This document shows positions 1 through 8,466 of a DNA stretch of 49,668 nucleotides, piece after piece. The translations under genes and the position numbers were made by a program. This stretch comes from an uncultured Roseburia sp. (GTDB lineage Bacteria > Bacillota > Clostridia > Lachnospirales > Lachnospiraceae), in assembly GCA_934358955.1 (NCBI GenBank), contig CAKRLC010000006.1, forward strand, positions 1-49,668, read 5' to 3'. A model generated the notes under the pieces. The model was not told the DNA's origin. It ran no database searches and saw nothing but the letters and a program-made list of their open reading frames with translations. Each line of letters opens with the position of its first letter. Within the stretch, counting starts at the first letter, position 1.

Positions 1-42
1 TCTATTTTAAATCACAGTGACAGCATGAAGTTTTATTAAAAA

Positions 43-180
43 GATTCGGGTGTCAAAAGGTTTGCATTTAAGTTTATAATGTCAGATTGCACAAAAAAAT
101 ATTGCAAGTTTCATTGTACAAAACATTCCGATAAGCCACTGAAAACGTGAATCGTGTTCAGCAGAGGCTTCCACCGAATC
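43..180 (+). mobile_element. MITE-like foldback element, copy 1 (internally deleted)
   Basis: Begins GATTCGGGTGTCAAAAGG, as the other copies do, and carries the left arm and the central hairpin region. It then jumps directly to a short right end, CCGAATC, so most of the right arm is missing. It is flanked by the perfect 7-bp direct repeat TTAAAAA (36-42 and 181-187), which I read as a target-site duplication. No coding capacity. Same orientation as the copies at 29518 and 33434. Assignment to a mobile family is inference from the shared ends, the duplicated flanks and the dispersed copies. Confidence 0.85.
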
Positions 181-280
181 TTAAAAATGAAAGGTTTTTT
201 GCGACTTACGAGTGAACAGTAACATTTAATAAAAATTTATTTATTTTTAATAAGATAATCTATACATGGTAAGAACCTTG

Positions 281-289
281 TGATATAAT
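281..289 (+). promoter_or_regulatory. Extended -10 promoter for degV
   Basis: TGATATAAT gives a consensus TATAAT with an upstream TG at the extended -10 spacing, about 190 bases before the degV start. No clear -35 is visible. The rest of 1-476 holds only MITE copy 1 and AT-rich sequence with no gene. Confidence 0.45.
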
Positions 290-476
290 AAAAATGTTTT
301 GAAAAGTAGTATTAAAAACTATGTTATACAGCTGCTGTATGACAGGAAGAAGTATGAAAATGAAATTCCATTATAAGAGCAGAAAAAAAGCAAAATGTTC
401 AGAAGTATATTTTTATATCGTAATGGGAATCAGAACATTAGTATAGACATAAAAGAATAAGAGGGAAGTAGTAAGC

Positions 477-1379
477 ATGCAGAAAAAAGTACAGATTATC
501 AGTGACGGATCTTTGGATTTATCCAGAGAACTGACAAAAGAGAAAGAGATAGAGGTAGTTCCGTTTTACGTGTCTTTTGACAGTGAGACCTACAAAAAAG
601 AGATCGATGAGCTGGATATCCGGGAATTTTATCAGGAGATGGTAGACCATCCGGACGTATTCCCAAAGTCATCTATGCCGTCTGTGCATGATTTTTATGA
701 AGTGTTTGAAAAATATGCAAAAGAACAGATTCCTGTGATCTGTATTTGTATTACAGCAAAGTTCAGTGGTTCCCTGCAGTCTGCCACAACAGCAAAGGAT
801 ATGATCTTAGAGGATTATCCGGACGCAAAGATCACAGTTATCAATTCCACAGTCAATACCGTATTGCAGGGATTATTTACGCTTGAGGCATGCAGACTCA
901 GAGACCTTGGACTGGAATATGAAGAAATCGTTGAGAAACTCCTGCCGATCCGTGAAACAGGAAGGATTTTCTTTACGATCGGAAATATCGATTATTTAAA
1001 GCACGGCGGACGCATCGGAAAACTGAAAGGGCTCGCAGCCAGTGCATTAAAGATCAAACCATTGATCACTTTAAAAGAAGGGGAGATCTTTAATTCCGGA
1101 ATTTCAAGAAACCGTGTGAAATCCATGAAAAAAGTCGTAGAGATGACAGAAGAATACCTTAATGAAGTTGATGCAAAACCAGGTGAATACAGCTTTTGTA
1201 TCGGCTATGGTTATGATTACGAGGAGGCAGTGCAGTTCCGTGAAATGTTAAAGGACCTTGTAAAGGAACGCCTTGGAATCGATGAGATCGGTATTTATCA
1301 GATCGGCGCTACGATCGGTGTCCATACAGGACCATACCCGATTGGAATTGGTATCATAAAGCATGCCGATGTGCAGTAG
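477..1379 (+). CDS. DegV family fatty-acid-binding protein
   Basis: A 300-residue DegV protein. The family consists of two-domain cytoplasmic proteins that bind one fatty acid; in several Firmicutes they act as FakB subunits presenting exogenous fatty acid to the kinase FakA. Visible here are the N-terminal SDGSLDLS (the family's SDSxxDL ligand loop), FPKSSMPS at about residues 61-68, CITAKFSGSLQSA near 95, and KHGGRIGKLKG near 175. Length is normal. The ATG follows GAGGGAAG at 461-468. It stands alone, closed by a hairpin shared with the facing araC remnant. No fakA is in view, so which lipid it carries is unknown. Family assignment is firm; the FakB role is inference. Confidence 0.9.
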   Translation: MQKKVQIISDGSLDLSRELTKEKEIEVVPFYVSFDSETYKKEIDELDIREFYQEMVDHPDVFPKSSMPSVHDFYEVFEKYAKEQIPVICICITAKFSGSLQSATTAKDMILEDYPDAKITVINSTVNTVLQGLFTLEACRLRDLGLEYEEIVEKLLPIRETGRIFFTIGNIDYLKHGGRIGKLKGLAASALKIKPLITLKEGEIFNSGISRNRVKSMKKVVEMTEEYLNEVDAKPGEYSFCIGYGYDYEEAVQFREMLKDLVKERLGIDEIGIYQIGATIGVHTGPYPIGIGIIKHADVQ

Positions 1380-1411
1380 AGCATGCAGAGGAAGGAAAAA
1401 TTCGTGAAAGA

Positions 1412-1452
1412 GACACAGATGGGAACCCTGTTATAGGATCCTCATCTGTGTC
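1412..1452. terminator. Hairpin between degV and the facing araC remnant
   Basis: GACACAGATG pairs with CATCTGTGTC across a loop of about 20 bases that itself can pair GG with CC. A run of five T follows at 1461-1465, so it probably ends degV transcripts. It touches the stop codon of the opposite-strand araC remnant. Confidence 0.55.
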
Positions 1453-1908
1453 AGACAGAATTTTTGCGATACTCTTTCGGTGTCATATGATACCTTTCAT
1501 AAAATAATTTATAAAAATAAGTGCGGTTGGAAAAACCAAGCTGTAAGCAGATATCAGAGACAGAAAGTGTGGTATCTGCCAGCATGGCGGCGGCTTTTTT
1601 CAGGGAAAACTGCACGGCATAATCATGGAGACACATACCGGTGTATTTATTGACGATCCGGTTGATGTAGTCACCGCTGTAATTTAACTGCCGTGCAAGC
1701 TCATTTCTGGAGAGGCGGCCGTTTTTTCGTTTAAAAGATGGTCAATCCTGGCGAAAAGCAGGCGATCACTGTTGTCGCTTAAGTCGACTACGGAACAGTG
1801 AAACTGGCTGGAGGACAAAAATTCCAAAAGTGCGCACAGAAGACTTTTGAATAAGAAAACAAATACAGATATATTAGCACACCTTATATGCAGGTACAAA
1901 ATACACAA
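1451..1908 (-). pseudogene. AraC family regulator remnant (frameshifted, N-terminally truncated)
   Basis: The C-terminal piece (1451-1636) is a recognisable AraC helix-turn-helix half: LSVSDICLQLGFSNRTYFYKLF followed by MTPKEYRK. The preceding piece (1684-1908) reads DRLLFARIDHLLNEK and then goes out of frame. Adding one A to the A6 run (T6 on the plus strand, about 1725) restores NGRLSRNELARQLNYSGDYI leading into the C-terminal half, the normal first helix-turn-helix. Upstream of this only a short hydrophobic stretch remains, so the sensor domain is largely absent. I read it as a decaying gene. A sequencing error in the homopolymer could explain the frameshift but not the missing N-terminus. 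Confidence 0.75.
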
Positions 1909-1971
1909 AAATACTAATAAAACAACACGTTTTTTCTATATGTGCACAAGCGCAAAGAACCGGTAAACGCA

Positions 1972-2001
1972 TTGACTTTGGAAAAGCTGGTGTATTAAAA
2001 T
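1972..2001 (+). promoter_or_regulatory. Promoter of purC
   Basis: TTGACT at 1972-1977 and TAAAAT at 1996-2001 are separated by 18 bases, some 50 bases before the purC start. No purine riboswitch fold was seen between promoter and gene. Confidence 0.5.
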
Positions 2002-2054
2002 AGAAGCAGATGCTTAACGCAAAAAACAAGAGGAAAACCAAGGAGGATAAGACA

Positions 2055-2927
2055 ATGCAGGAATTTAAACCAGTAAAGGAAGGAAAAGTACGTGAGGTTT
2101 ATGACATCGGGGACAGCCTGATCATCGTGGCAACAGACCGTATTTCCGCATTTGACCATATTTTGAAAAATAAGATCACCAAAAAGGGAGCAATCTTAAC
2201 ACAGATGTCAAAATTCTGGTTTGAGTATACAAAGGATATTTTACCAAATCATATGCTCTCTGTTGATGTGAAAGATATGCCGGAATTTTTCCAGGCTGAA
2301 AAATATGATGGCAACAGTATGATGTGCAAAAAACTGGAAATGCTTCCAATCGAGTGCATCGTTCGTGGATATATTACCGGAAGTGGCTGGGCAAGCTACA
2401 AAGAAAATGGAACAGTTTGTGGAATCAAACTTCCAGAAGGACTCGTAGAATCCGATAAATTACCAGAACCGATCTACACACCAAGTACAAAGGCAGATCT
2501 TGGCGACCATGATGAAAATATCTCTTTTGAACAGAGCGTAGAAGTACTTGAGAAGATTTATCCTGGAAAAGGTGCAGATTATGCAAAACAGATCAAAGAT
2601 GCAACGATCGCACTTTACAAGAAATGTGCAGAATATGCATTAAGCAAAGGAATCATCATTGCAGATACAAAGTTTGAGTTCGGTCTTGACGAGAATGGAA
2701 ATGTTGTGATCGGTGATGAGATGCTGACACCAGACAGCTCCAGATTCTGGCCATTAGAGGGCTATGAACCAGGAAAAGGACAGCCATCCTTTGACAAACA
2801 GTATGTAAGAGACTGGTTAAAAGCAAATCCGGACAATGATTTCCTTTTACCAGATGAAGTTGTTGAGAAAACAGTAGATAAATATAAAGAAGCGTTTGCA
2901 TTACTGACCGGAAAAGAATTTGAATAA
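2055..2927 (+). CDS. purC: Phosphoribosylaminoimidazole-succinocarboxamide synthase (SAICAR synthetase)
   Basis: Joins CAIR and aspartate with ATP to give SAICAR in de novo purine synthesis; cytoplasmic. Diagnostic stretches are GKVREVYDIGD near the start, ATDRISAFDHIL, IECIVRGYITGSGW, and IADTKFEFG followed by DEMLTPDSSRFW. At 290 residues it has the length of the longer SAICAR synthetase group. An upstream in-frame ATG at 2010 exists, but AAGGAGG at 2040-2046 points to the ATG at 2055. First of three purine genes on the same strand (purC, purF, purB), 48 bases before purF. Confidence 0.95.
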   Translation: MQEFKPVKEGKVREVYDIGDSLIIVATDRISAFDHILKNKITKKGAILTQMSKFWFEYTKDILPNHMLSVDVKDMPEFFQAEKYDGNSMMCKKLEMLPIECIVRGYITGSGWASYKENGTVCGIKLPEGLVESDKLPEPIYTPSTKADLGDHDENISFEQSVEVLEKIYPGKGADYAKQIKDATIALYKKCAEYALSKGIIIADTKFEFGLDENGNVVIGDEMLTPDSSRFWPLEGYEPGKGQPSFDKQYVRDWLKANPDNDFLLPDEVVEKTVDKYKEAFALLTGKEFE

Positions 2928-2975
2928 ACACTGACCTGAGGTTTTCAGAAAATCAGCGGAAAGGCAGAAAAATAT

Positions 2976-4424
2976 ATGTATAACAACGAGTTTGAAAAAG
3001 ATACGCCATGGGATGATCTGCATGAAGAGTGCGGTGTCTTTGGAATGTATGATTTTGACGGAGGCGATGTAGCGTCAACGATTTATTATGGCCTCTTTGC
3101 ATTGCAGCACAGAGGACAGGAGAGTTGTGGTATTGCAGTCAGCGAGACAAACGGACCGAAGGGAAAAGTAACTTCCTACAAAGGAATGGGACTTGTCAAT
3201 GAAGTGTTCACACAGGAAAATTTAGAGCCGATGAAGGGTGATATCGGTGTAGGGCATGTGCGCTATTCCACAGCTGGAGCATCTACAAGAGAAAATGCAC
3301 AGCCGCTTGTATTAAACTATGTAAAAGGAACGCTTGCGCTTGCACATAATGGAAACCTGATCAACGCAAAGGAATTGCGTAAGGATCTTGAATATACCGG
3401 CGCGATTTTCCAGACAACGATCGACTCAGAGGTGATCGCATATCACATTGCGAGAGAACGTTTAAAGTCAAAGACAGTTGAGGAAGCTGTTGGACGGGCA
3501 TGCCGGAAATTAAAGGGTGCATACTCTCTTGTTGTAATGAGCCCACGCAAGCTGATCGGTGCAAGGGATCCATTTGGCTTTAAACCACTTTGTATCGGAA
3601 AACGTGATAACGCGTATATCCTTGCGTCAGAAACATGTGCATTAGAAACAATTGGTGCTGAATTCGTCCGTGATGTACGTCCGGGAGAAGTTGTAACAAT
3701 TACACCGGATAATGGAATCCAGTCCGACCTTTCTATGGCATTACCGAAAGAACAGGAAGCAAGATGTATTTTTGAATATATTTATTTTGCAAGACCGGAC
3801 AGCCGTATTGATGACGTCAGTGTGTATGCATCCAGAATCAAAGCAGGACGTTTCCTTGCCATGGATTCACCGGTGGATGCGGACCTGGTTGTTGGAGTTC
3901 CGGAATCCGGAAATGCAGCAGCACTTGGTTATTCCTTACAGTCCGGTATTCCATATGGAACAGCCTTTGTAAAAAATGGTTATGTTGGAAGGACATTCAT
4001 CAAACCAAAGCAGAGCAGCCGTGAATCAAGCGTTCGTGTGAAGCTGAATGTATTGAAGGAAGCTGTAAATGGAAAACGTATTATTATGATCGATGATTCC
4101 ATTGTACGTGGAACGACTTCTGACCGTATTGTAAAGATGCTGCGTGATGCAGGAGCAACTGAAGTACACGTAAGGATCAGTTCACCACCATTTTTATGGC
4201 CATGTTATTTTGGAACCGATATTCCGGAGCGTGAACAGCTGATCGCTTATAACCGTACAATTGACGATATCCGTGACGTGATCGGTGCGGATACACTCGG
4301 TTATCTTGAGGTAGAACGTCTTCATGAGATGGTAGAGGGACTTCCAATCTGTAAAGGATGCTTTACAGGAAAATATCCGCTTGAACCACCAAAAGAAGAT
4401 ATTCGTGGAGATTTTGAACGATAA
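2976..4424 (+). CDS. purF: Amidophosphoribosyltransferase (glutamine PRPP amidotransferase)
   Basis: Commits PRPP to purine synthesis by transferring the glutamine amide to form phosphoribosylamine. The N-terminal Ntn glutaminase domain begins at Cys19 (EECGVFG), so an 18-residue propeptide must be removed, as in Bacillus PurF. The PRPP loop is IIMIDDSIVRGTTS in the C-terminal phosphoribosyltransferase domain. Cysteines in RCIFEYIYF, LWPCYFG and PICKGC match the four ligands of the oxygen-sensitive 4Fe-4S cluster of the Bacillus type, fitting an anaerobe. 482 residues, normal. Lies in the purC-purF-purB group; the ribosome site (GGAAAGG) is modest. Confidence 0.96.
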   Translation: MYNNEFEKDTPWDDLHEECGVFGMYDFDGGDVASTIYYGLFALQHRGQESCGIAVSETNGPKGKVTSYKGMGLVNEVFTQENLEPMKGDIGVGHVRYSTAGASTRENAQPLVLNYVKGTLALAHNGNLINAKELRKDLEYTGAIFQTTIDSEVIAYHIARERLKSKTVEEAVGRACRKLKGAYSLVVMSPRKLIGARDPFGFKPLCIGKRDNAYILASETCALETIGAEFVRDVRPGEVVTITPDNGIQSDLSMALPKEQEARCIFEYIYFARPDSRIDDVSVYASRIKAGRFLAMDSPVDADLVVGVPESGNAAALGYSLQSGIPYGTAFVKNGYVGRTFIKPKQSSRESSVRVKLNVLKEAVNGKRIIMIDDSIVRGTTSDRIVKMLRDAGATEVHVRISSPPFLWPCYFGTDIPEREQLIAYNRTIDDIRDVIGADTLGYLEVERLHEMVEGLPICKGCFTGKYPLEPPKEDIRGDFER

Positions 4425-4427
4425 TTA

Positions 4428-4436
4428 TGGTATAAT
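4428..4436 (+). promoter_or_regulatory. Extended -10 promoter before purB
   Basis: TGGTATAAT gives a perfect TATAAT with an extended -10 TG directly after the purF stop codon. No good -35 at the right distance. It suggests purB can be transcribed separately from purC-purF. Confidence 0.45.
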
Positions 4437-4490
4437 AGGATTGTTGCACGGAGTGCGTGCAGAGAACGATCAGGAAAAAGGAGAACAAGA

Positions 4491-5942
4491 ATGAGTACAG
4501 ACAGATATACAAGCCCACTGTCCGAACGATATGCAAGCAAGGAGATGCAGTATATTTTTTCACAGGATATGAAATTCAGAACCTGGAGAAAGTTATGGAT
4601 TGCATTGGCTGAGACAGAAATGGAACTTGGTCTTAGCGAGAATGGAAAGCCTGTTATCGTACAGGAACAGATTGACGAATTAAAAGAGCATGCAGAGGAT
4701 ATCAACTATGATGTTGCAAGAGAACGTGAAAAATTAGTTCGCCATGATGTTATGAGCCATGTATATGCTTATGGACAGCAGTGTCCAAAAGCAGCAGGAA
4801 TCATCCACCTTGGAGCAACTTCCTGCTATGTAGGTGATAATACAGATATTATTGTTATGAACGAGGCATTAAAGCTGGTTCATAAGAAATTAGTAAATGT
4901 TATTAATGAACTTGCAAAGTTTGCAGACAAATACAAAGATCTGCCAACACTTGCTTTCACACATTTCCAGCCGGCACAGCCGACAACTGTTGGAAAAAGA
5001 GCCACTCTTTGGACACAGGAATTTATTATGGATCTGGAAGATCTTGAATATGTGATGGGAAGCCTGAAGTTACTTGGTTCCAAAGGAACAACTGGAACAC
5101 AGGCAAGCTTTTTGGAATTATTTAATGGTGATCAGGAAACAATCGATAAGATCGATCCGATGATCGCAGCTAAAATGGGATTCAAAGAATGCTATGCAGT
5201 TTCCGGTCAGACTTATTCCAGAAAGGTAGATACAAGAGTCGCAAATATTTTAGCAGGAATTGCAGCAAGTGCACATAAGATGTCAAACGATATCCGCTTA
5301 TTACAGCACTTAAAAGAAGTTGAAGAACCATTTGAGAAAAATCAGATCGGATCTTCCGCTATGGCATACAAGAGAAATCCAATGCGTTCTGAACGTATTG
5401 CATCCCTTTCCCGTTATGTGATGATTGATGCTTTAAATCCGGCGATCACATCTGCAACACAGTGGTTTGAAAGAACACTCGACGACTCTGCAAATAAGAG
5501 ATTAAGCATTCCGGAAGGATTCTTAGCAATTGATGGTATCTTAGATCTTTGCTTAAACGTTGTAGACGGACTGGTTGTATATGATAAGGTTATTACAAAA
5601 CATATGATGGCAGAACTTCCATTTATGGCAACTGAGAATATTATGATGGATGCTGTAAAGAATGGCGGCAACCGTCAGGAGCTGCATGAGAAGATCCGTC
5701 AGCTTTCCATGGAAGCAGGAAAGCATGTCAAAGTAGAAGGAAAAGATAACAATCTGTTAGAGCTGATCGCTGCAGATCCATCCTTCAACCTTACATTAGA
5801 AGAACTGCAGGCTACGATGGAACCATCCAAATATGTTGGACGTGCTCCGATCCAGGTAGATAAATTCCTTGCAAATGTTGTAAATCCAATCCTTGAAGCA
5901 AATAAAGAGGATCTTGGAATGACAGCAGAGATCAATGTATAA
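4491..5942 (+). CDS. purB: Adenylosuccinate lyase
   Basis: Releases fumarate from SAICAR and from adenylosuccinate, so it acts twice in purine synthesis. The fumarase/aspartase superfamily signature GSSAMAYKRNPMRSE is present at about residue 286, with HLGATSCYVGDNTD near 103 and THFQPAQPTTVGKR near 159 supplying the other active-site loops of the tetramer. 483 residues, in the normal range for the longer Firmicute form. AAAAGGAG precedes the ATG. Followed by a strong terminator and a mobile element. Confidence 0.96.
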   Translation: MSTDRYTSPLSERYASKEMQYIFSQDMKFRTWRKLWIALAETEMELGLSENGKPVIVQEQIDELKEHAEDINYDVAREREKLVRHDVMSHVYAYGQQCPKAAGIIHLGATSCYVGDNTDIIVMNEALKLVHKKLVNVINELAKFADKYKDLPTLAFTHFQPAQPTTVGKRATLWTQEFIMDLEDLEYVMGSLKLLGSKGTTGTQASFLELFNGDQETIDKIDPMIAAKMGFKECYAVSGQTYSRKVDTRVANILAGIAASAHKMSNDIRLLQHLKEVEEPFEKNQIGSSAMAYKRNPMRSERIASLSRYVMIDALNPAITSATQWFERTLDDSANKRLSIPEGFLAIDGILDLCLNVVDGLVVYDKVITKHMMAELPFMATENIMMDAVKNGGNRQELHEKIRQLSMEAGKHVKVEGKDNNLLELIAADPSFNLTLEELQATMEPSKYVGRAPIQVDKFLANVVNPILEANKEDLGMTAEINV

Positions 5943-5966
5943 AAAGTAAATGAACTCCATTGAGTG

Positions 5967-6022
5967 AAAAACCCGCCCTGTAATTTTCAGAATTCTGATT
6001 TGAAAATTACAGGGCGGTTTTT
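5967..6022 (+). terminator. Intrinsic terminator of purB
   Basis: A stem of about 20 base pairs (ACCCGCCCTGTAATTTTCA against TGAAAATTACAGGGCGGT) ends in TTTTT. With A-rich flanks on its 5' side it could also work on the opposite strand. Confidence 0.9.
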
Positions 6023-6039
6023 GTGTTATCATGATATAA

Positions 6040-6274
6040 AATTCGGGAATCAAAAGGTCTGCTCCATCATTTTTATTGGAAAATAGGATGAAAGAAATAT
6101 TACAAGTTTCTCTTTGTGCAATGGAGATGAGACTCATGAATCGTGGAAGCCTTTGCTGAACACGATTCATGCTTTCAGAGGCTCATCGGAATGTTTTGCA
6201 CAATGAAACTTGAAATATTTCTTTCGTCCTATTTACTATAAAAACAAAAATGCAGACCTTTTGATTCCCGAATT
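6040..6274 (-). mobile_element. MITE-like foldback element, copy 2 (older)
   Basis: Full-length copy of 235 bp with ends AATTCGGGAATCAAAAGGTC and its complement, slightly changed from the family consensus. The inner arms, the CATGAATCGTGGAAGCC centre and ATGTTTTGCACAATGAAACTT are retained. Flanks GATATAA (6033-6039) and TACATAA (6275-6281) agree at 5 of 7 positions, consistent with a decayed duplication. Opposite orientation to copies at 29518 and 33434. It sits between convergent purB and the minus-strand aminotransferase, right behind the purB terminator. Confidence 0.85.
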
Positions 6275-6289
6275 TACATAAGTATTTTA

Positions 6290-7426
6290 TCATTCAACTG
6301 TATAATAATGTAAAAACAGTTCTGCTAAATCTCCTTTCAGGGCAACGCCTAGAGAAACGAGAGTTTCGTTTAATGCTTTCATGGTTGCGATCATATCTTC
6401 AAAATTCGCATTGGAGCCCATATGCCCAATACGGATCACTTTTCCGGAGAGATCATCGAAGGAACCGGCGAGCATGATCTGATGATCGTTACGCATTGTC
6501 TGTAAAATAGCATCACAGGATGTGCCTTCCGGGATGTCAAATACAGTCACCGTATCGGAAAATCCGCTTTCCAGATGAAGCTTTAAGCCGGCTTTGGCAA
6601 GGGTGCTGCGGGTGGCAGCAGCAATTTTCTTTGTACGTGCGATCAGATCCGTATCTGCCTCAATATTGTCGAAAGCAGCGCGAAGACCGTAAATATCACT
6701 GATCGGCATAGTATAAGGAAACCATTTTTTCTCATAATAGCCTTCAAAAACAAGAAGGTTTGCATAGAAGGAACGGATCGGAGTGGTTCGTTTATGCATT
6801 GCCTCTTTGACAGCATCGCTGATCGTGACAAAAGTGAGTCCAGGAGGTGCGGAAACAGCCTTCTGTGAGCCGCCGCATAAAAGGTCGATTTTGTAATCGT
6901 CGACGTGCATTTCATTTCCAAACATTCCGGAAACCGAGTCAACAACGGTCAATATGCCGTATTCTTTTAAAAGAGGGCAGATCTTATCAACAGGATTTAA
7001 CATACCACTCGGTGTGTCACAGTGGACAACCGTTGCATATTTGTAGTCGTGATGTTCTTTCAGATAGTCTGCAAGGGCAGCCGGATCGATGGCATGGAAA
7101 CGGTCTGCATGATAAAATTCAGGGATACCGCCGTACATGCTGACAAAATCAGCAAAGCCTTCGCCATAAACACCATTTTCAATCACAAGAACTTTATCGC
7201 CTGGTTCTGTGAGGGAAGCGCAGGCAGCTTCGAGTCCGAGAATGCCTTCCCCATCTAAAATAAGGGTTTCGTTTTTGGTGCCAAGCAGGGTACTGATCTT
7301 TTCACAGGTCTCTTTGTAAAAATCTACAAAATCTTCATCGAGATCCGGATTGGTGCAAACCAGGCTTCTTGCCATGCGCACATTTTCTTTTACCTGGGTA
7401 GGACCAGGTGTCATAACTTTATACAT
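6290..7426 (-). CDS. Class V aminotransferase, probable pyridoxamine-pyruvate aminotransferase
   Basis: A 378-residue PLP fold-type I enzyme of the alanine-glyoxylate aminotransferase group. The Schiff-base lysine is K189 in GGSQKAVSAPPGL. Instead of the usual SGSGT-type loop it has ILDGEGILGLEAA (Glu60), then NGVYGEG (Tyr87), CDTPSGMLNP and RIGHMG (Arg332). From memory these match the pattern of pyridoxamine-pyruvate aminotransferase, which turns pyridoxamine into pyridoxal without a bound cofactor. The upstream neighbour on the same strand is an ECF vitamin-transporter subunit, which supports a B6 role. The start at 7426 has GGAGGTT in front; an in-frame ATG at 7456 lacks one. Alternatives are alanine-glyoxylate or ureidoglycine-glyoxylate aminotransferase. 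Confidence 0.75.
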   Translation of the reverse strand: MYKVMTPGPTQVKENVRMARSLVCTNPDLDEDFVDFYKETCEKISTLLGTKNETLILDGEGILGLEAACASLTEPGDKVLVIENGVYGEGFADFVSMYGGIPEFYHADRFHAIDPAALADYLKEHHDYKYATVVHCDTPSGMLNPVDKICPLLKEYGILTVVDSVSGMFGNEMHVDDYKIDLLCGGSQKAVSAPPGLTFVTISDAVKEAMHKRTTPIRSFYANLLVFEGYYEKKWFPYTMPISDIYGLRAAFDNIEADTDLIARTKKIAAATRSTLAKAGLKLHLESGFSDTVTVFDIPEGTSCDAILQTMRNDHQIMLAGSFDDLSGKVIRIGHMGSNANFEDMIATMKALNETLVSLGVALKGDLAELFLHYYTVE

Positions 7427-7507
7427 AAGCAACCTCCATGATAAACTGGCCTGCATGAAAAGATGCAGACCAGTCTAAGTGATATCTAAAACTATGATAG
7501 TTCGATT

Positions 7508-8050
7508 TTATAACATTTTATTTACGATTTTCTGAAGCTGGCCAACGATCAGAAGAACGATAACAGCTGCAACTCCGATCTGAACAAGGTTTCCAGGAAT
7601 GGAAGTAACGGGTGCGATCCAGTTTCCGTAGATGAAACCTTCAGCAATATAATAACCGACTACTTTAATGATGCATGCAACACCGATTGCAAGTGTGTTC
7701 CATAAGAAACCATGATGTTTTTCTGTAATAGCACCAACGGCATATCCCATAAGACCTACAATGATCAGTGTGAAAGGTGCCCAGGCTGTCCAGCCGGAAA
7801 GCAGATCGAAAAGACCCATGCCGATACCACCGGCAATAGCACCGCTTTTTTTACCGAAAAGAATTGCACAGATAAAAAGAGGTACATTTCCGAGATGGAT
7901 CAGACCGCCATTTGCCGTAATTGGAAGACGGATATTGATAAATGCGGTAAACACGTAGGTTAAAGCAATGAAAAGTGCCGTGATCGTGATGAAACGGATG
8001 TTTGATAATGAAGTTGTTTCTGCTGTAGTTGCTGTACTTGTTGTTTTCAT
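7508..8050 (-). CDS. ECF transporter substrate-binding (S) subunit, vitamin type
   Basis: A 180-residue membrane protein with five to six hydrophobic segments, of the ECF S-component group that includes riboflavin and pyridoxine carriers. After a polar Thr-rich N-terminus come FITITALFIALTYVFTAF, then LIHLGNVPLFICAILFGKKSGAIAGGIGMGLFD-type loops typical of S subunits, and a C-terminal helix. S subunits capture the vitamin and dock with a shared EcfA-EcfA'-EcfT motor encoded elsewhere. It precedes the B6-type aminotransferase by 81 bases on the same strand, so pyridoxine or pyridoxamine is the likely cargo; that is inference. TAAGGAG precedes the ATG. Confidence 0.8.
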   Translation of the reverse strand: MKTTSTATTAETTSLSNIRFITITALFIALTYVFTAFINIRLPITANGGLIHLGNVPLFICAILFGKKSGAIAGGIGMGLFDLLSGWTAWAPFTLIIVGLMGYAVGAITEKHHGFLWNTLAIGVACIIKVVGYYIAEGFIYGNWIAPVTSIPGNLVQIGVAAVIVLLIVGQLQKIVNKML

Positions 8051-8268
8051 AATAGTCTCCTTATTTTATATCACTTGTGCCTGCTTTCTGTTCAGACATA
8101 AGCGTTATGTATTATGTTGAATTATAATTGTCCCCGATACATACATTCATTGTAATTACATTGAAGATGTGCTTATCATATACAAAAACTGTCATGAATA
8201 AAAAATCCAGTTTGATAAAAATTGACCATGCCAGTTTGTAGCAACATAATATTTTTTTAGCAATAATA

Positions 8269-8298
8269 TTGACAATATCATATTATACGACATATAAT
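8269..8298 (+). promoter_or_regulatory. Promoter and operator-like repeat of the padR operon
   Basis: TTGACA (8269-8274) and TATAAT (8293-8298) are separated by 18 bases. The spacer holds ATATTAT and ATAATAT as an inverted repeat around the core, overlapping the -10, a plausible site for self-regulation by PadR. 8051-8268 also contains the start region of the minus-strand ECF gene; I saw no riboswitch there. Confidence 0.65.
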
Positions 8299-8317
8299 AT
8301 TAAATATAAAATAACAT

Positions 8318-8426
8318 GATTCGGGTGTAAAAAAGTCTACACCATAACATTTATTGGCAAATTGCACAAAAGAAATATGGAAAGTTTCTCTTTGTGCAAT
8401 GGAGATAAGACTCTGACACCCGAATC
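8318..8426 (-). mobile_element. MITE-like foldback element, copy 3 (109 bp, in the padR leader)
   Basis: Ends GATTCGGGTGT and ACACCCGAATC enclose only one arm (ATTGGCAAATTGCACAAAAG, then GTTTCTCTTTGTGCAATGG). The second arm and the centre are deleted. It is flanked by perfect 7-bp repeats ATAACAT (8311-8317 and 8427-8433). It lies between the padR promoter and the padR ribosome site, so it would be transcribed as part of the mRNA leader. Confidence 0.85.
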
Positions 8427-8466
8427 ATAACATTTGGAAATGAAAGAACCAAAGGAGAGTGAGGAT

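Noticed and set aside
1684..1908. A separate hypothetical protein
   Set aside because: Its C-terminal part is the out-of-frame first half of the AraC domain, so it belongs to the pseudogene.
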